Source: Cycas panzhihuaensis (Eukaryota > Cycadophyta). From it: a stretch of 64,000 bases of DNA. The position numbers and the translations under genes are program-made. The notes under the pieces were generated by a model. That model was given only the letters and a program-made list of their open reading frames with translations, was not told the DNA's origin and made no database searches. The stretch covers positions 29,147,741 through 29,211,740 of the forward strand of contig CM041465.1 of the NCBI GenBank assembly GCA_023213395.1. The letters are read 5' to 3'. Below are positions 8,877 through 20,040 of the stretch, one piece after another (within the stretch, counting starts at the first letter, position 1; each line of letters starts with the position of its first letter).

Positions 8877-10370
8877 GACCCGAGGAGGAGGTGATTGCCT
8901 GAGTTGGGGAGCTGGCAGTTCCAATAGGTGAGACACTACCTTTTCCTGTCATCTTTTGATCACCAAATATCTAGTTGTTATGCTTTATTTAATTTTTTTG
9001 GTATACTTATGGATGTATATACTGATACGTGGCATGTTGGATTTTGCAGGAATGGTGGACAATAGGAGGTTGGTTGAGGCGGTAGTCCGAGAGATGTTTC
9101 CCTGGGTCTACATAGAGGGATAGCCTCTTATCCAGACAGGAGAGGAGCCACGGTCAACAAGGGACCACACAGTGACATTTGCCCCTTTATTCAGGGCCAA
9201 AGACATATAGGCGACATAGTCCCAATAGCAGAAGGCGTGAGTGGGATGGCTACAGGGAGAGATGGATATAGCTAGAGCGAAGAGAGATGCTCTACTAGGC
9301 TGAGTCTAGGCTCTAAAGGCACAAGGAGGATCAGGTGGTGATGCAGAGAGTTGCATAAGGATAGCAGTACTGGAGGAGAAACTCCAAGGAGTGGAGGGTG
9401 AGAGGGATCGTATCTAGGCATGATATAATCAGCTAGTGGGTCAAATGACATCGAGGAGCAGGACATATACCTACATGACGGTGACGACCCTAAGGAGGCC
9501 TCAGGATAAGGGGAGCAAGGCAGGGAGCTCCCAGAGGTGCAGGAGGACTCTGGGAGACATGTGGTCCCCCGGAGAGGAATCACATAGACTAGAAGATGAT
9601 ACCCCATGAGTAAGGTAGCATTAGAGAGTAGGGTATAGCAGTTTTGATTTGTCATGGGAAAGCACCGAACCTCCAGGGAGTCACCATATGTCGCCACATG
9701 ATTATACCCCTCCCTGCAAGGATTCTGGCTCCCCATAGATGATGCACCATACCTTTTTGTATGCTATGACACATGATGATTTTATATATATAGATGGGGC
9801 CATTAGCACCCCATTTGATGTATGCTAATGTGTGTGATGACACATGATGATGGATGATGTTATGTTTATTTTTAAGTGTATGTATATGTGTATATGTATG
9901 AGGGTACATGGATGCACGAGGAGCTATAGATTATGATGTTTTGAATTGATTATTATATGGTTTGTGTTAGAGGATTGTTTGAGCTATACATATTTTCTTT
10001 CATGTAGGTTCGTATTCCTAGCAGGCACACACACGATCACCATGAGCATTGGTGATAGACATATGTGAGACTATGAGGTAGGGCGACATACATGTCCATA
10101 TGGGAGCATAGCAAGATATGCAAAGAAAGCGCTAGCAGGAAGGGACTGATGACACTCCTACGTGCCATCCTGGTTGGGGAACGTACCCAAGCCTAAGAGT
10201 GACATGGATAATACACCCAATTAGGAAGATAGGACCCCTAGAAAAGGGAGACAAGAGGTTCCGCAGGAGGAAACCAAAAGAAGCAAGAAAGCCACTCTAA
10301 GCTGCCATCCCACCTGTGACTAAGGGGAATGGAGATGCACCTAGGGTGGTAGTTTAGGCTCATTTTAGAG
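8877..10370 (+). pseudogene. broken spliced gene, plant mobile domain-like, 3' part
   Basis: Continues the frame interrupted at 3535: GPEEEVIA follows the Gly-rich end of the left part, one stop, then VGELAVPI up to 8927. A consensus intron follows (donor AG/GTGAGA at 8928, acceptor TTTTGCAG at 9049). Joining the flanks keeps the frame (IGMVDNRRLVEAVVREMFPW) with more stops. Downstream is a Glu/Arg-rich, probably coiled-coil stretch (IAVLEEKLQGVEGERDRI, about 9358-9412). A second possible intron runs from GTAAGG at 9610 to CATGTAG at 10007, then RIPSRHTHDHHEHW. The gene is antisense to gypsy-1, whose integrase end abuts it at about 10380. The intron signals are visible; family identity and the second intron are inference. 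Confidence 0.5.
8928..9049 (+). other. candidate spliceosomal intron
   Basis: 122 bp, AT-rich, GT donor in a good consensus (AG/GTGAGA) and acceptor after a T-rich tract (TTTTGCAG). Splicing it out keeps the reading frame between the two flanking exons, which supports it being real in the ancestral gene. Confidence 0.6.
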
Positions 10371-10399
10371 CACCTAGAGAAGAATGACATGATCATGCA

Positions 10400-11485
10400 T
10401 AAATTTTTTTTAGGAATTTCCCATTAATAACCTTCTCAAATTTGAGGCCCTCTAGGGTGGCGATCCTATAAGCGTCATTCCCAAGGCTCTCGAGAATGAC
10501 AAAAGGGCCAACCCATTTAGGTCTGAATTTGGTCAAGCGATCATGGAGATATTCCAATTTGAGGATGTGGTCCTTGGGATGTAAAGGACAAGAACAAAGG
10601 TGTTTATCATAGGTCCTTCATACCCTAGCCTTAGAGGCAAGATTAGCTTGGTAAGAGGCCAAGTGCTTCTTATCCAAGGCCTTGAGGTCTAAGAGGCGAG
10701 CCTGGTGGATAGACTCCTCATCGACAAGACCCTAGAGGGAGACCTGTAAAGAAGGAATCTCCACTTCCAATGGGAGAACCACCTCCATCCCGTAGACTAG
10801 GGAGAAAGGAGTCATTCCCATAATCGTACATATAGATGTGTGATACGCCCATAGAGCAGAAGGGACCTGGAGATGCCAATCTCTTTGAGATTGGGCTACA
10901 GTTTTCTTCAAAATATTTATAAGAGTTTTGTTGAATGATTCGACATGGCCATTGGCCTGGGGATAGTAAGGAGATGAAGTTTTATGAGAAATGTTAAATT
11001 TCTCACAAAGCTCATCCATCTCCTTATTGTAAAAAGGAGTTCCATTGTCCATGATTAGGACATCGGGAACCCCAAAGCGGTAGATGATATGCTAGTAGCT
11101 GAAGGTGGCTATCGTCTTACCAGGAGTAGTAGTCAAAGGAATGGCTTCTACCCATTTAGTAAAGTACTCCATAGCAATTAAGATGAACTTGTGCTGCAAT
11201 GAAGAGGATGGGGATATGGCTCCAATGGGGTCCAACCCCCATTGGGAGAAGGGCCACAGAGATATAATGGGGTGGAGAGCCTTGGAAGGCAAGTGGGTGA
11301 TGTTGGCGTGCTCTTGGCATCGTTGACATCTCAAGGTGTAAGCATGGGCATCCTTAAAGAGGGACAACCAATAGTACCCCATACGGAGGATCCTTTGGGC
11401 CATGGATTGGCCCCCAAAGTGGCCCCCGCAAATACCATTGTGGCATTCAAAGAGTATCTAGTTCACTTCATCGGGGGTGACGCAG
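10400..11485 (-). pseudogene. gypsy-1 integrase
   Basis: The N-terminal HHCC zinc finger is visible: CGGHFGGQSMAQRILRMGYY, then LRCQRCQEHANI (11300-11440). The core contains WGLDPIGAI, then AMEYFTKWVEAIPL where the family usually has A-(T/M)-D-Y, then IMDNGTPFYN and the Glu-containing ANGHVESFNKTL near 10920. A stop/frame break near 11090-11050 splits the core. Inserts cDNA into chromosomes; inactive here. The C-terminal region fades out by 10400. Confidence 0.9.
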
Positions 11486-13000
11486 TGAAGCAGGACCCCA
11501 TCGAAGGACCTTTTGTATAATACCTCACCCATAAGGAAGTATTATCTGGCAGTAACCTGAATATGAGACCTAACTTTACTGCTAGCATCAGGGCGATGCT
11601 ACTGCTGAGTAAGGTATTACATGATATCCCCATACCTCTCACTATCAGCAAGCAGATGAGGAGAGAGTCATGAATAGTCAGGATGGGTTCGTTAGGTAGA
11701 GAGTCATCAACAGGAATGTCCAAAGGGTTTAGGATAGGAGTGTCAGCGAGATGCTCAGCCATTACCATCCCCTTCTTTAACTTCATGTTAACAACGTGGA
11801 GGTCAAATTCCTGAAGGAGGATGGCCCACTTGCTAATCCTACCTATCAGGTCAGGTTAGATGAGTGAATAGCACAGGGGATCAGATTGAATGATTACCCG
11901 AGTAGTGTTCCCAAGCAAGTAGTGCCTAAACTTCTTGGTTGTGTGTACCAAGGAGAGGCATTCCTTCTCTATCGGGGAGTAGTTGAGTTCAATAGCCACG
12001 AGGGTGTGACTGATGAAGTAAATATCCCTCTCAGCCCCTGAATCGTCCTTCTAAGCTAATATGGATCCTAGAGATTCATCAGTTACTGAGGTATATAGGA
12101 TGAATGGCCTATTGAAGAGAGGAGGTGCCAATGTCAGGGCAGAAGCAAGGGCTTCCTTAAGTTCTTTGAAGACTTATTGGGCCTTAGAAGACCAAATAAA
12201 TGGGGCTCCCTTCTTTAATAGGTTAGTGAGCAATTTGGAATTTATGGCAAAATTCGCCAAAAAATACCTGAGGAAACTAAGCTTACCTAAAAATGACTTA
12301 ATCTGTCATTGGGTTTTAGGAGGTGACATGTCAAGGATGGCCTTGACTTTATCAGGGTCAATTTGGATCCCTTGTTTTGACACAAGGAAACTAAGGAGTT
12401 TGCTAGTTATCACAGCAAACACACATTTAAGAGGGTTGAGGCTTACATGGTATTTATGGCATCATACGAAGATGGCATGTAAATCAGAAGGGTGATGGGA
12501 TCTAACGCATGAGAGACCCATCATGTCATCCATGAAGACTTCCAAGGATTTGTTGATAAGATCGTGAAAAATGAATTGCATCACCCTTTGATAGGTAGCG
12601 CCTATATTCTTTAGTCTGAAAGGCATCACCTTATAGGCGAAAGTACCCCATGGAGTGGTGAAAGCCATCTTATGACGGTCTTCATGGGAGATTTAAATTT
12701 GGTTGTAACCGAAGAAGCTATCCATTAAGGACTTGACTTCGAAACTAATGGTTTGATCAATAATTTAATTGATAAAGGGAAGTAGGAATGGTGGTAAGGT
12801 TGTGGGTAACAATTAAAAGGTCGATTCCCTTCATATCGAAATAGTCCCATGCAAAAACATCTTGAAACTCCTAGAATAGAAGGCTATACTCCTTCACTCC
12901 ATCAAGAGAACATTTTGCCCCTATCTTAATGACTTTGCCCAGGGGCAAGGACTATGTCCTAGGTTGCCCCCATGCACATGGCATTCTCCTCCTCAAAGTG
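11486..13000 (-). pseudogene. gypsy-1 reverse transcriptase and RNase H
   Basis: RT palm at 12740-12490: SFFGYNQI, HKMAFTTPWGTFAYKVMPF and the catalytic box EVFMDDMMGLS. The fingers region upstream (12740-13000) is degraded. RNase H occupies roughly 12100-11500, with a recognisable KKFRHYLLGNTT and EFDLHVVN, MVMAEHLADTPI tail. Multiple stops and frameshifts. Confidence 0.85.
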
Positions 13001-14260
13001 GAGGGGGGCTCGGTCAACAGGAAGGGATGGAATAGGGGACGGAGTTGGGTCAGTGAGAAGAGACCTAATAGCCAAAACTTTCTGATAGCCAAGCCTATGA
13101 TGACCAGAAGGAAGGTTGGGTATGGAGCCCACTAAGTGCTCAAATAGAGCTTCATCATTCTCAAAGTAGTCCACCCCATGGATGACCATACTTCAAGAAG
13201 ACGAAGGGTGAAGGGAAGTGGAGTCAGCGAGAACATAGTGGTCATCACACTGCTTGACGTACCTGAAGGATTTTCTGGAAGAGTCAGGGAGAGGTCCCTT
13301 ACAAGGGACAATAAGAGGCTCCCCAACCTCAATACCTATGTGTGGCAATGAAGGGGAAGACTCAAGGAGCACCTAATCAATAGGGACAATGACATGAGAC
13401 ACAAGAGAATAACTAGTTTCACCAACTCTAGAGGTTCTAGAGCGAGATCTAGAATAAAGGAGGTGACTCCTACTTATGCCCAGAAGGGAGACAGGGTGAG
13501 GAAGGTCCTCATCCTTGCCATCAAACTCATCGTCACTAAGTATGGTAAGGTACCTATGACTTTTGACACCAATAAGGGTAAAACATGTGAGGTTGGAAGA
13601 AGAGGGTGAAGGGTCTTCTTCCAAAAGAGATGAGTCAGGGATGTCAATAGAATAGGAAGAGGCATGGGTAGAAAGGCCTTTGTCATCTTTCACTTGGCCA
13701 TGGCCTACTTGACGGGATTGACATGATTATTTTGTGGGAGGAAGCTCCCAGGAGATGACTCTCATTCATCCTTCATAGACAGATTTAAGTTGTCCCCAAT
13801 GGGATGAGCACACGGCCCCCATCTAGTCAAGCCATGGGCATCCCAACAAAAGATTGTAGTTGATGTCAACATTGAGGATTACAATATCAGCGAGGATAGT
13901 CTTATCCTCGAGAGTAAGAGGGATAGACAGTAATCTCAAGGGTGTCTTTTTGCTACCATCATAGCCTTGACACCGTAATGGAATCAATTCTAAAGATGAT
14001 ATGTCAACATCTTGCATAACGTGCAAGGGCATGGCATTAATGGAAGAACTATTATTGACAACGGTTCTTCATAAAGTGCAATCTGGAGTATCGATGGTAA
14101 TAGTAAAAGGGAAATGCCATTGACACTCCCTTTTGCTAACAGGGGGAAGATCCTTAGGATCAAAGGAGATGATGGGCTCACGACTCGGGGTGACACCCAA
14201 GGCGTGAACGGGCACATCACTTAATCCTAAGGCCTCCAAGAGTAGTGTGCATTATTCAGG
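13001..14260 (-). pseudogene. gypsy-1 protease region and pol linker
   Basis: A minus-strand frame at 14032-13823 reads MPLHVMQDVDISSLELIPL then ILNVDINYNLLLGCPWLD, a retropepsin fold pattern as in Tat elements (N-x-L-L-G-x-P-W-L). The catalytic D-x-G just upstream appears as VVNNSSSINAM, so Asp is replaced by Asn. Between this and RT (13000-13820) the sequence is acidic/Ser-rich linker in several broken frames. Confidence 0.75.
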
Positions 14261-16817
14261 GTAGCTCCTCAAGACATCCATTATGGACATTCCGGCAGCC
14301 ACAGTATGAAGCTTATCAATGACAGAGAAAGGCTTCCCCCTTCGCAGTAGGTTGGGGAAGAGCCCTTTGAAAGTCATAATGACCGAGGCGTATAGGAATG
14401 GTCTTGGGGAGTGCAGGGGCTTCCTAAAGAGAAGTTTCTAGAGGAGGATCAAGGTGAGATATGAATGAAGAGGTACCGTTCACCTCTTTGATTGCTTAGG
14501 ACCAGATTAAGGTGTATAATAGGGTAGTCTTAAGCAATTGAATGACCTTCTTTCCCTTATTCCGAGATCGTGAAGATGAAGGGGTATGTCGGTTAGGGGA
14601 ACCTGAGGAAGAGGATGAATTCCTCACACCCTTCCCTTTGGCTTATGAAGGGAAAGGGTTTGGAGACCTTCCTCAGTTCTGGTTATTCTTCTACTGGGGG
14701 TTACGATCACGTTCCCTATGTTTCGGAAAGGGATCTCTATGAATGGGTTGGTCTAGGTTCAGCCTAGATGCCCATTTAGGGGAAAAGTCATGTTGTGGGG
14801 CAGCCTTAGGATGCTATGCCTAACACCATAAATCATCATAGAAGCATTTCTCATGGATGGAGCACCATTTCTTCTCAAGGGAGGAGTCAGCTTTCCTCAC
14901 TTGAGAGGACTCGGTATTATCACCCTTGGAAGAAGTGTCTTGGGAACCCTAGTGAACTGCCTTATTCAACGTAGGAGATGAAGGAGCCTAGAGCTTGAGC
15001 TCCTTCATAGTACGTTCAAATGAATGTATGGATGAAGTGAGGGTATCTAGAATCTTCTCGGTAGAATGGGAAGAAGACCTAGTGGGTTGTTGAGTTTTGG
15101 TTTCTTTTGATGGTGGAGGTGCCTCACGTCATTTTGAGGACTTTAAAGGCTTCTTGAGTCCAGCCTAGATCTCAATGGCCTTGAGTGCTAAGTACTTCAC
15201 TATAGTGGAGTCACATGTAGTTCTCCCCATCTTAAGGACTTCTACGTGGACTTTTGGGCGAAGGGCATTGGCAAAAAGGTCCCTCTTCAACTCCTCATGC
15301 AAAGTAGTCTTAGTGGAATGAAGAAGGTCAAGGAAATACCACAGAAAGTCATGATTCATTTCATTGTAACCTTGTTTAAGTGACAAAAGGGATTTTATTC
15401 CACTCTTAAATGGGTGAGCCACGTCAAAATAGTTGATGAACTCATCTATAAGCTACTGGAATGAAAAGATAAAATGCACGGGTAGGCGATAAAACCATTT
15501 GAGGGCATCACCTTGAAGAGACCACATAAATAGTTTCATGAAGATATGGTCATAGGCCCAATAGTTAATTCATGCCATAGAGAAGCTACGAACATGCTCC
15601 GTTGGGTCTTGCAATGAAGTCTCATTGAATTTGGGGACTTCAGGAGGGTGAGGTAGTAAGTTAGTTCTTAACACCTCAACAGATAAGGGGGTTGACCGAT
15701 AGTCCATAAAAGGGCATGCCCTTGACTAGACTATAGGGTTCACAGAAGCTGGAAGTGATGGTGAGTAGGTTTGCCCAAATCCTCCTTGGAGGGTTTGGTT
15801 CAAAAGGGGATGTTGTCCTCCCACCGCTTAGTGAGGAGGCACAAATCCCACATTCAAAGAAACCTGCATGGGAGTGAATAAGTATGATGTACCCATACCT
15901 CCTAGAGAGCGGTCCTCATTAAAACGGAGCTTGAGGGAATAAGCCTTGGGAAGGAGTTGGCCCTCCTTACAAAGGCGCGATATAAGGTGCCTTACAAGAT
16001 GGAAAAAAGGAGGGGTGATGGACTAAATTCTTCCCATATGGACCGCCCATGGGTGGCGCGACCCCATAAGGATGCAGAGGGTCCACCCCATAAGCAGGTA
16101 GGGAGTTCTCTTTACCATGTCCCCATGGTTCAGCAGTGTAACTAGGAGGTAGGTAGAGAGAAAGATCCCTAGGTTGGTATTGGGATTGTGTGGGGACAAA
16201 CCCCATGTGATTAGAAGTAGGGGGATACGTGGGTCCCCTAGGTCTAGTAGGTAGATAAACAATGGTGGGAAGAGGGCTAGTGGTTTGACTAGCCAGGGGT
16301 ATGCTCAACCCAAGTTGAGAAGATGGCATGCCCTGAGTGGTCCTTAAGGAACATATACAATTGGGGGAAGAAGAAGAGGTAAAAGGTAGGCTCATCATAG
16401 GTAAAGCAGCTGGACGAGATGAGCAAGATGAAGGAGATGTAGAAGAAAGAGGCATAACGCTTTGTAAGATGTTCTCAAACCACTTTGGGTGTGGTTGGAG
16501 ATGGGTGGCTTGGAAACATTGGCTCAAGGCTTTGACTACATCGACGAGAGGAGTATCCACCTAATCATAAGAGGTAGAAGGAGCCTCGTACGAAGTGGAC
16601 CCTGCAGGATGATCCTCATGAGAATCACCATGATGGTGGTGAAACTCTAAAGGAGATGAAGGTTCTACTCCATGAGTAGAGGAATGGTAAGACTGAGGGT
16701 GTGGCTGGTCACCCAGATAATAAATGGGATCTTCACTTCCTTGGGCAGACCCTTAGGTGGCTCAAGGGAATCGAACACATAAGCCTAGTATGCCCAATCT
16801 AAAAGAGATCCCTCCAT
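14261..16817 (-). pseudogene. gypsy-1 gag
   Basis: The likely start is the ATG at 16817 (MEGSLLDWAY, then YVFDSLEPPKGLPKEVK after one stop), about 230 bases after the PBS. The N-terminal third is Pro/Ser-rich (16560-15967, for example YLPTRPRGPTYPP). The retrotransposon gag domain lies at 15700-15160 (SLLSLKQGYNEMNHDFLWYF, DLFANALRPKVHVEVL). A charged, Ser-rich tail follows to about 14400. Long N-terminal extensions are typical of Tat gag. Stops at 15165, 15966 and elsewhere. Confidence 0.8.
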
Positions 16818-17045
16818 GATTGAATTGGGATCCAATGTGGGAAGGGAATGATATGAGGGCTCTTCCAATAATGGAGTAATGCCTCATAAGCGATGTGAGA
16901 ATCATCATATGTAAGTCCTGCCTATCCACTAGGAGAAGAGAGAAATAAGGTAGTGCACGTGTTGGGGGCTACCCAATAAGATTAAAAGGAAAAGCCATCA
17001 AGAGGCAGTAACACCAACAAGAGAGGGATAAAGACTAATTCCCTT

Positions 17046-17063
17046 TCCCTAGTATGGTCGCCA
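17046..17063 (-). promoter_or_regulatory. primer-binding site of gypsy-1, tRNA-Arg-like
   Basis: Minus strand reads TGGCGACCATACTAGGGA, close to the TGGCGACTC..CTGGGGA type used by Tat/Ogre elements, one base from the LTR end. All other PBSs in this window are of the iMet type. Confidence 0.7.
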
Positions 17064-17064
17064 G

Positions 17065-19767
17065 TGGAATCACATCTATGGGGATGGTAATTACACTTAG
17101 TTGGGATTAAGGCTGTCGACAGAAGGCTCTAGGATTGAGGGATCAAACCAACAAGTACAAGGAAGCACTGACACAAGGCATTTGTGTATCTAAACGCAGG
17201 TTTGAGACCCACAAATGGTGTACAACTTCCTCTAGGTAACTTAACTTTTGACTTCGAAGGGAAATGTAAGTGAGGGATATCCTCAGTTGCCCAAGAAACC
17301 TTAAAATAGGGGTCTTTCCACCCTTGGATGGCTAGAAGGGGAAGGCAAGAACCAATGAGGAAGTGGATCCTTACAGAAAGAAAACTAAGAGATGTAGATG
17401 AGATGTGTGCAAGTATGATGAGGTAAACAAGGGAGGTCTTAGGGGACGAGTCCTTTACGAACTAACCCGCCTAAAGGGAAGGTTGGATGGATAAAGAATA
17501 GTGGCTGAAGGAATTCCCACCACTCTACGTATGAAGGGGTCTAATCTCTATATGCAACAATGGGTCAAAGACTAGCTGTAGGCATATACAAATGAGAGGT
17601 AAGTAAAGCATATATATGCAAGGAATAATAAATACACTTTTTCTCTTGATTTCCCTCAAAGATAAATCCTCGCTCTTATTTCATTTTAAACAAGAGAAGG
17701 AGGAAGAAAAGAGATAAACCAAGATATCATACAAAGTGCACATCAATGCAATTAAATGGAAAGAGGGGAGGGGATATCTCCTAATGGATGCTCTTTCCTA
17801 AAGTATGAACTAATGTACAAAATAATGATGCGAGTTTATTCCCTTTTACTTTATTCCCTTATGTCTTTTCCATGTAAACGTATAAACTAAAAGAAGCAAG
17901 AAAAGACCAATGAAATGAAAGCGGCGTACTTAGAAGAGCGACGCGACTAAAATGTGATCTCTATCTTATGCTACACCCGCTTCCTCTTTTCCCTCTCCTG
18001 ACGCATGAGCAGTTTAAGGGTTTCCTTACCTCCCCCAAAACGAAAGGAAAGAAGTAAGAAAAACACAAAGGAAAAAGGAAACTATACAAACATTGGAACA
18101 ACCAAAGAAAAGGAGGCCAAGAAACGTACCTGGATTGTTGTTGCTTATCCTTCTCTATAAATGGCACAGCAAACCTATAATTAAAAAGTTCCTTACCCCT
18201 TTCCCAAAGAGCTACTAGGCTACAAAGCAAGTATATGCATGTATATGTAATAGTAAAATGCTAAAATATTGCAAGTTAGAGTGTTTCAAGTTAAGTAATC
18301 TTCCACCAAAGAATAACTCTACATCTCCCAAGAAAACCAACAATACAAGACAAGGTATGGGGGAGGTTAGCCTTGGAATGACTAACCCTCTAACAAGTAC
18401 ACCTCCATGCTACCCTTAGACACAGGAAACAATAGGTTAAGATAGCCTATTGGTAGTGAATAGTAAGGGAAACAAACATCACGAGGTTTACGAATATTGC
18501 CTATGTTGCAAGTATGTTACGTACAGTAAATTACAACGTTGGCCAAGACAAGAACCAGGATGGATGAGGGACACCATTTGGGGCTGGAAGAGCTACCCAA
18601 GAGAGGTGTGCAGGCTTAGAAATAGTGCAACAAGGGCTGTGTACGTTGATATCCAGCGGAAGCCAATTCTCAGAGACTCCCTAATAACACAAGAGAGGCA
18701 CAAGTAGAAAAGAGGAAAGAGGAGAAGGGGGTTGCCCTTAAGGAACAAGCCTAGTTGGGTATGGGAACCTACCTTGGCTCCTTTCTCTCACTCTTTGTGG
18801 GTCCTCACCCACAGCCTCCTTGGAAAAACTATGAGAGGGTAGGGCAATGAAGAGGGCAAGAAAACAATAAATAGAGGAATACCTCCTGTATACACTAAAA
18901 AAATAAAGAAAGGAGGGATATGTTCAAAGATCTAACCTTTTACAAGACAGTCCAAAGGAAAGACATAGAACAATAATGAAATGATACCTACTGGGCTAAG
19001 TAGGAGGCAGGTCTACCCCTAAAAACAGTAGGAAATAGCAAATCTAATATTCTTACAGGGGGGTCCTTAGGGGGATGCTGTAATCTAGAAACAAACTCGA
19101 TGAAAGTTGTAGTAAGGGCGTGGAGGCCAATCTTGGGTGTGAATCCTTGCTTGGAGATGTTTGTTGGTGAGCCTTCTACCGCAGATCCAAGCTGCAAGGG
19201 GCAAAACTCAGGCTGGAGCACATGGAACTCAAGTGTTATAGGGCGTTCCTATAGAAAACTCTTATGGAAGAAAGAGAATATAGAAGAGAAGGTGGAAGAA
19301 GAGATGGAAAATAAGGTTGTTTTGGACTTTATACCTAACCCTAGGCTAAATGGATGATTAGGGTTGAGGTAGGGCTTGAGAGGTGTTGAAGCCACATGGC
19401 AATTTCATTAAGAAAGCAAAATTTGCCATGATAAATTTTTTAAAAATGTGTTATGACAGTCGCCCCATGCAAACTTCATAGTACCATGAAGTTTACCGTG
19501 GTACCACCAAGATTCTTGATCAAGTGCTGGATGAGACCAAAATAGGGAAAAATGACCATGCTTGGGAGCCTTGAAAGAGATTATCCCAATCTTAAGAGGG
19601 GCCAGCCCTTTATCCAGATGGCTAGGGATAAGCAAATAAAGAAGATGACCTAAATCGGATGGGGTACCGAAGTGGCAGGACTCCCAGGAAACTGACAACT
19701 AGCATAAAGATAAACTAATCACACTTAGTGGGGTGCTAAGGGCTATGATATAGTAAGGGCTGTGACA
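17065..19767 (-). repeat. probable 5' LTR of gypsy-1
   Basis: The inner end (minus strand ...GTGATTCCA) abuts the PBS. No coding similarity inside, only short random frames, as expected of a 2-3 kb LTR of this lineage. The outer end is uncertain: a minus-strand TGTCACAGCCC at 19767 is a plausible LTR start; TGTCAGTTTC at 19697 and TGTCATAACAC at about 19459 are alternatives. Without a second copy the limits cannot be proven. Confidence 0.5.
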
Positions 19768-20040
19768 GATCACGTAGGCTAAGTGGTGCCTGGGACAATA
19801 CGAAGGTGCATAGGAGGGTTGTGGAGTGCCATGGGGATACATGTCCCATTGGTTGTCATAGGCTGATAGAGTGACAAGCAGTATGATCAAGCAACAGGTG
19901 CAAGATGATCACTTGAATGTATCAGTCAGCTATGCAATGAAGGGATGCTTTAATTTACCTTTCCATAAGAGTAACAAAGGTAAAGGCTAGAAACATACCT
20001 GTACTTACTTGAGTCAACTTGCCTAGAACCTATTCCTAAG
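19768..20040. other. junction between gypsy-1 LTR and copia-2
   Basis: About 270 bases that I cannot assign; either the outer part of the gypsy-1 LTR or integrase-region sequence of copia-2 too decayed to read. No TSD was recognised. Confidence 0.4.

Larger units (their letters stand above)
10380..19767 (-). mobile_element. Tat-like Ty3/gypsy element (gypsy-1), 3' LTR not found
   Basis: The minus-strand order is LTR, Arg-type PBS, gag, protease, RT, RNase H, integrase, the Ty3/gypsy order. Integrase wording (MDNGTPFYN, ANGHVESFNKTL), the FMDDMM RT box, the long Pro/Ser-rich gag N-terminus and the PBS point to the Tat/Ogre branch. Tat elements often carry an antisense ORF between pol and the 3' LTR. 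The broken plus-strand gene at 2914-10370 sits there, so the original element probably reached at least to 2914, about 11.5 kb without copia-1. No left LTR matching 17065-19767 was recognised; it may be deleted, replaced by the copia-E LTR, or too decayed. The right outer boundary is a best guess. Confidence 0.8.

Noticed and set aside
9272-9909. Minus-strand frames of 154 and 85 codons
   Set aside because: Antisense shadows of the plus-strand coiled-coil exon and intron; low-complexity, no family resemblance.
11242-11520. Plus-strand frame of 92 codons
   Set aside because: Lies over the minus-strand gypsy-1 integrase zinc finger; shadow frame.
19100-19357. Plus-strand 85-codon frame
   Set aside because: Within the probable gypsy-1 LTR; no domain and no supporting context.
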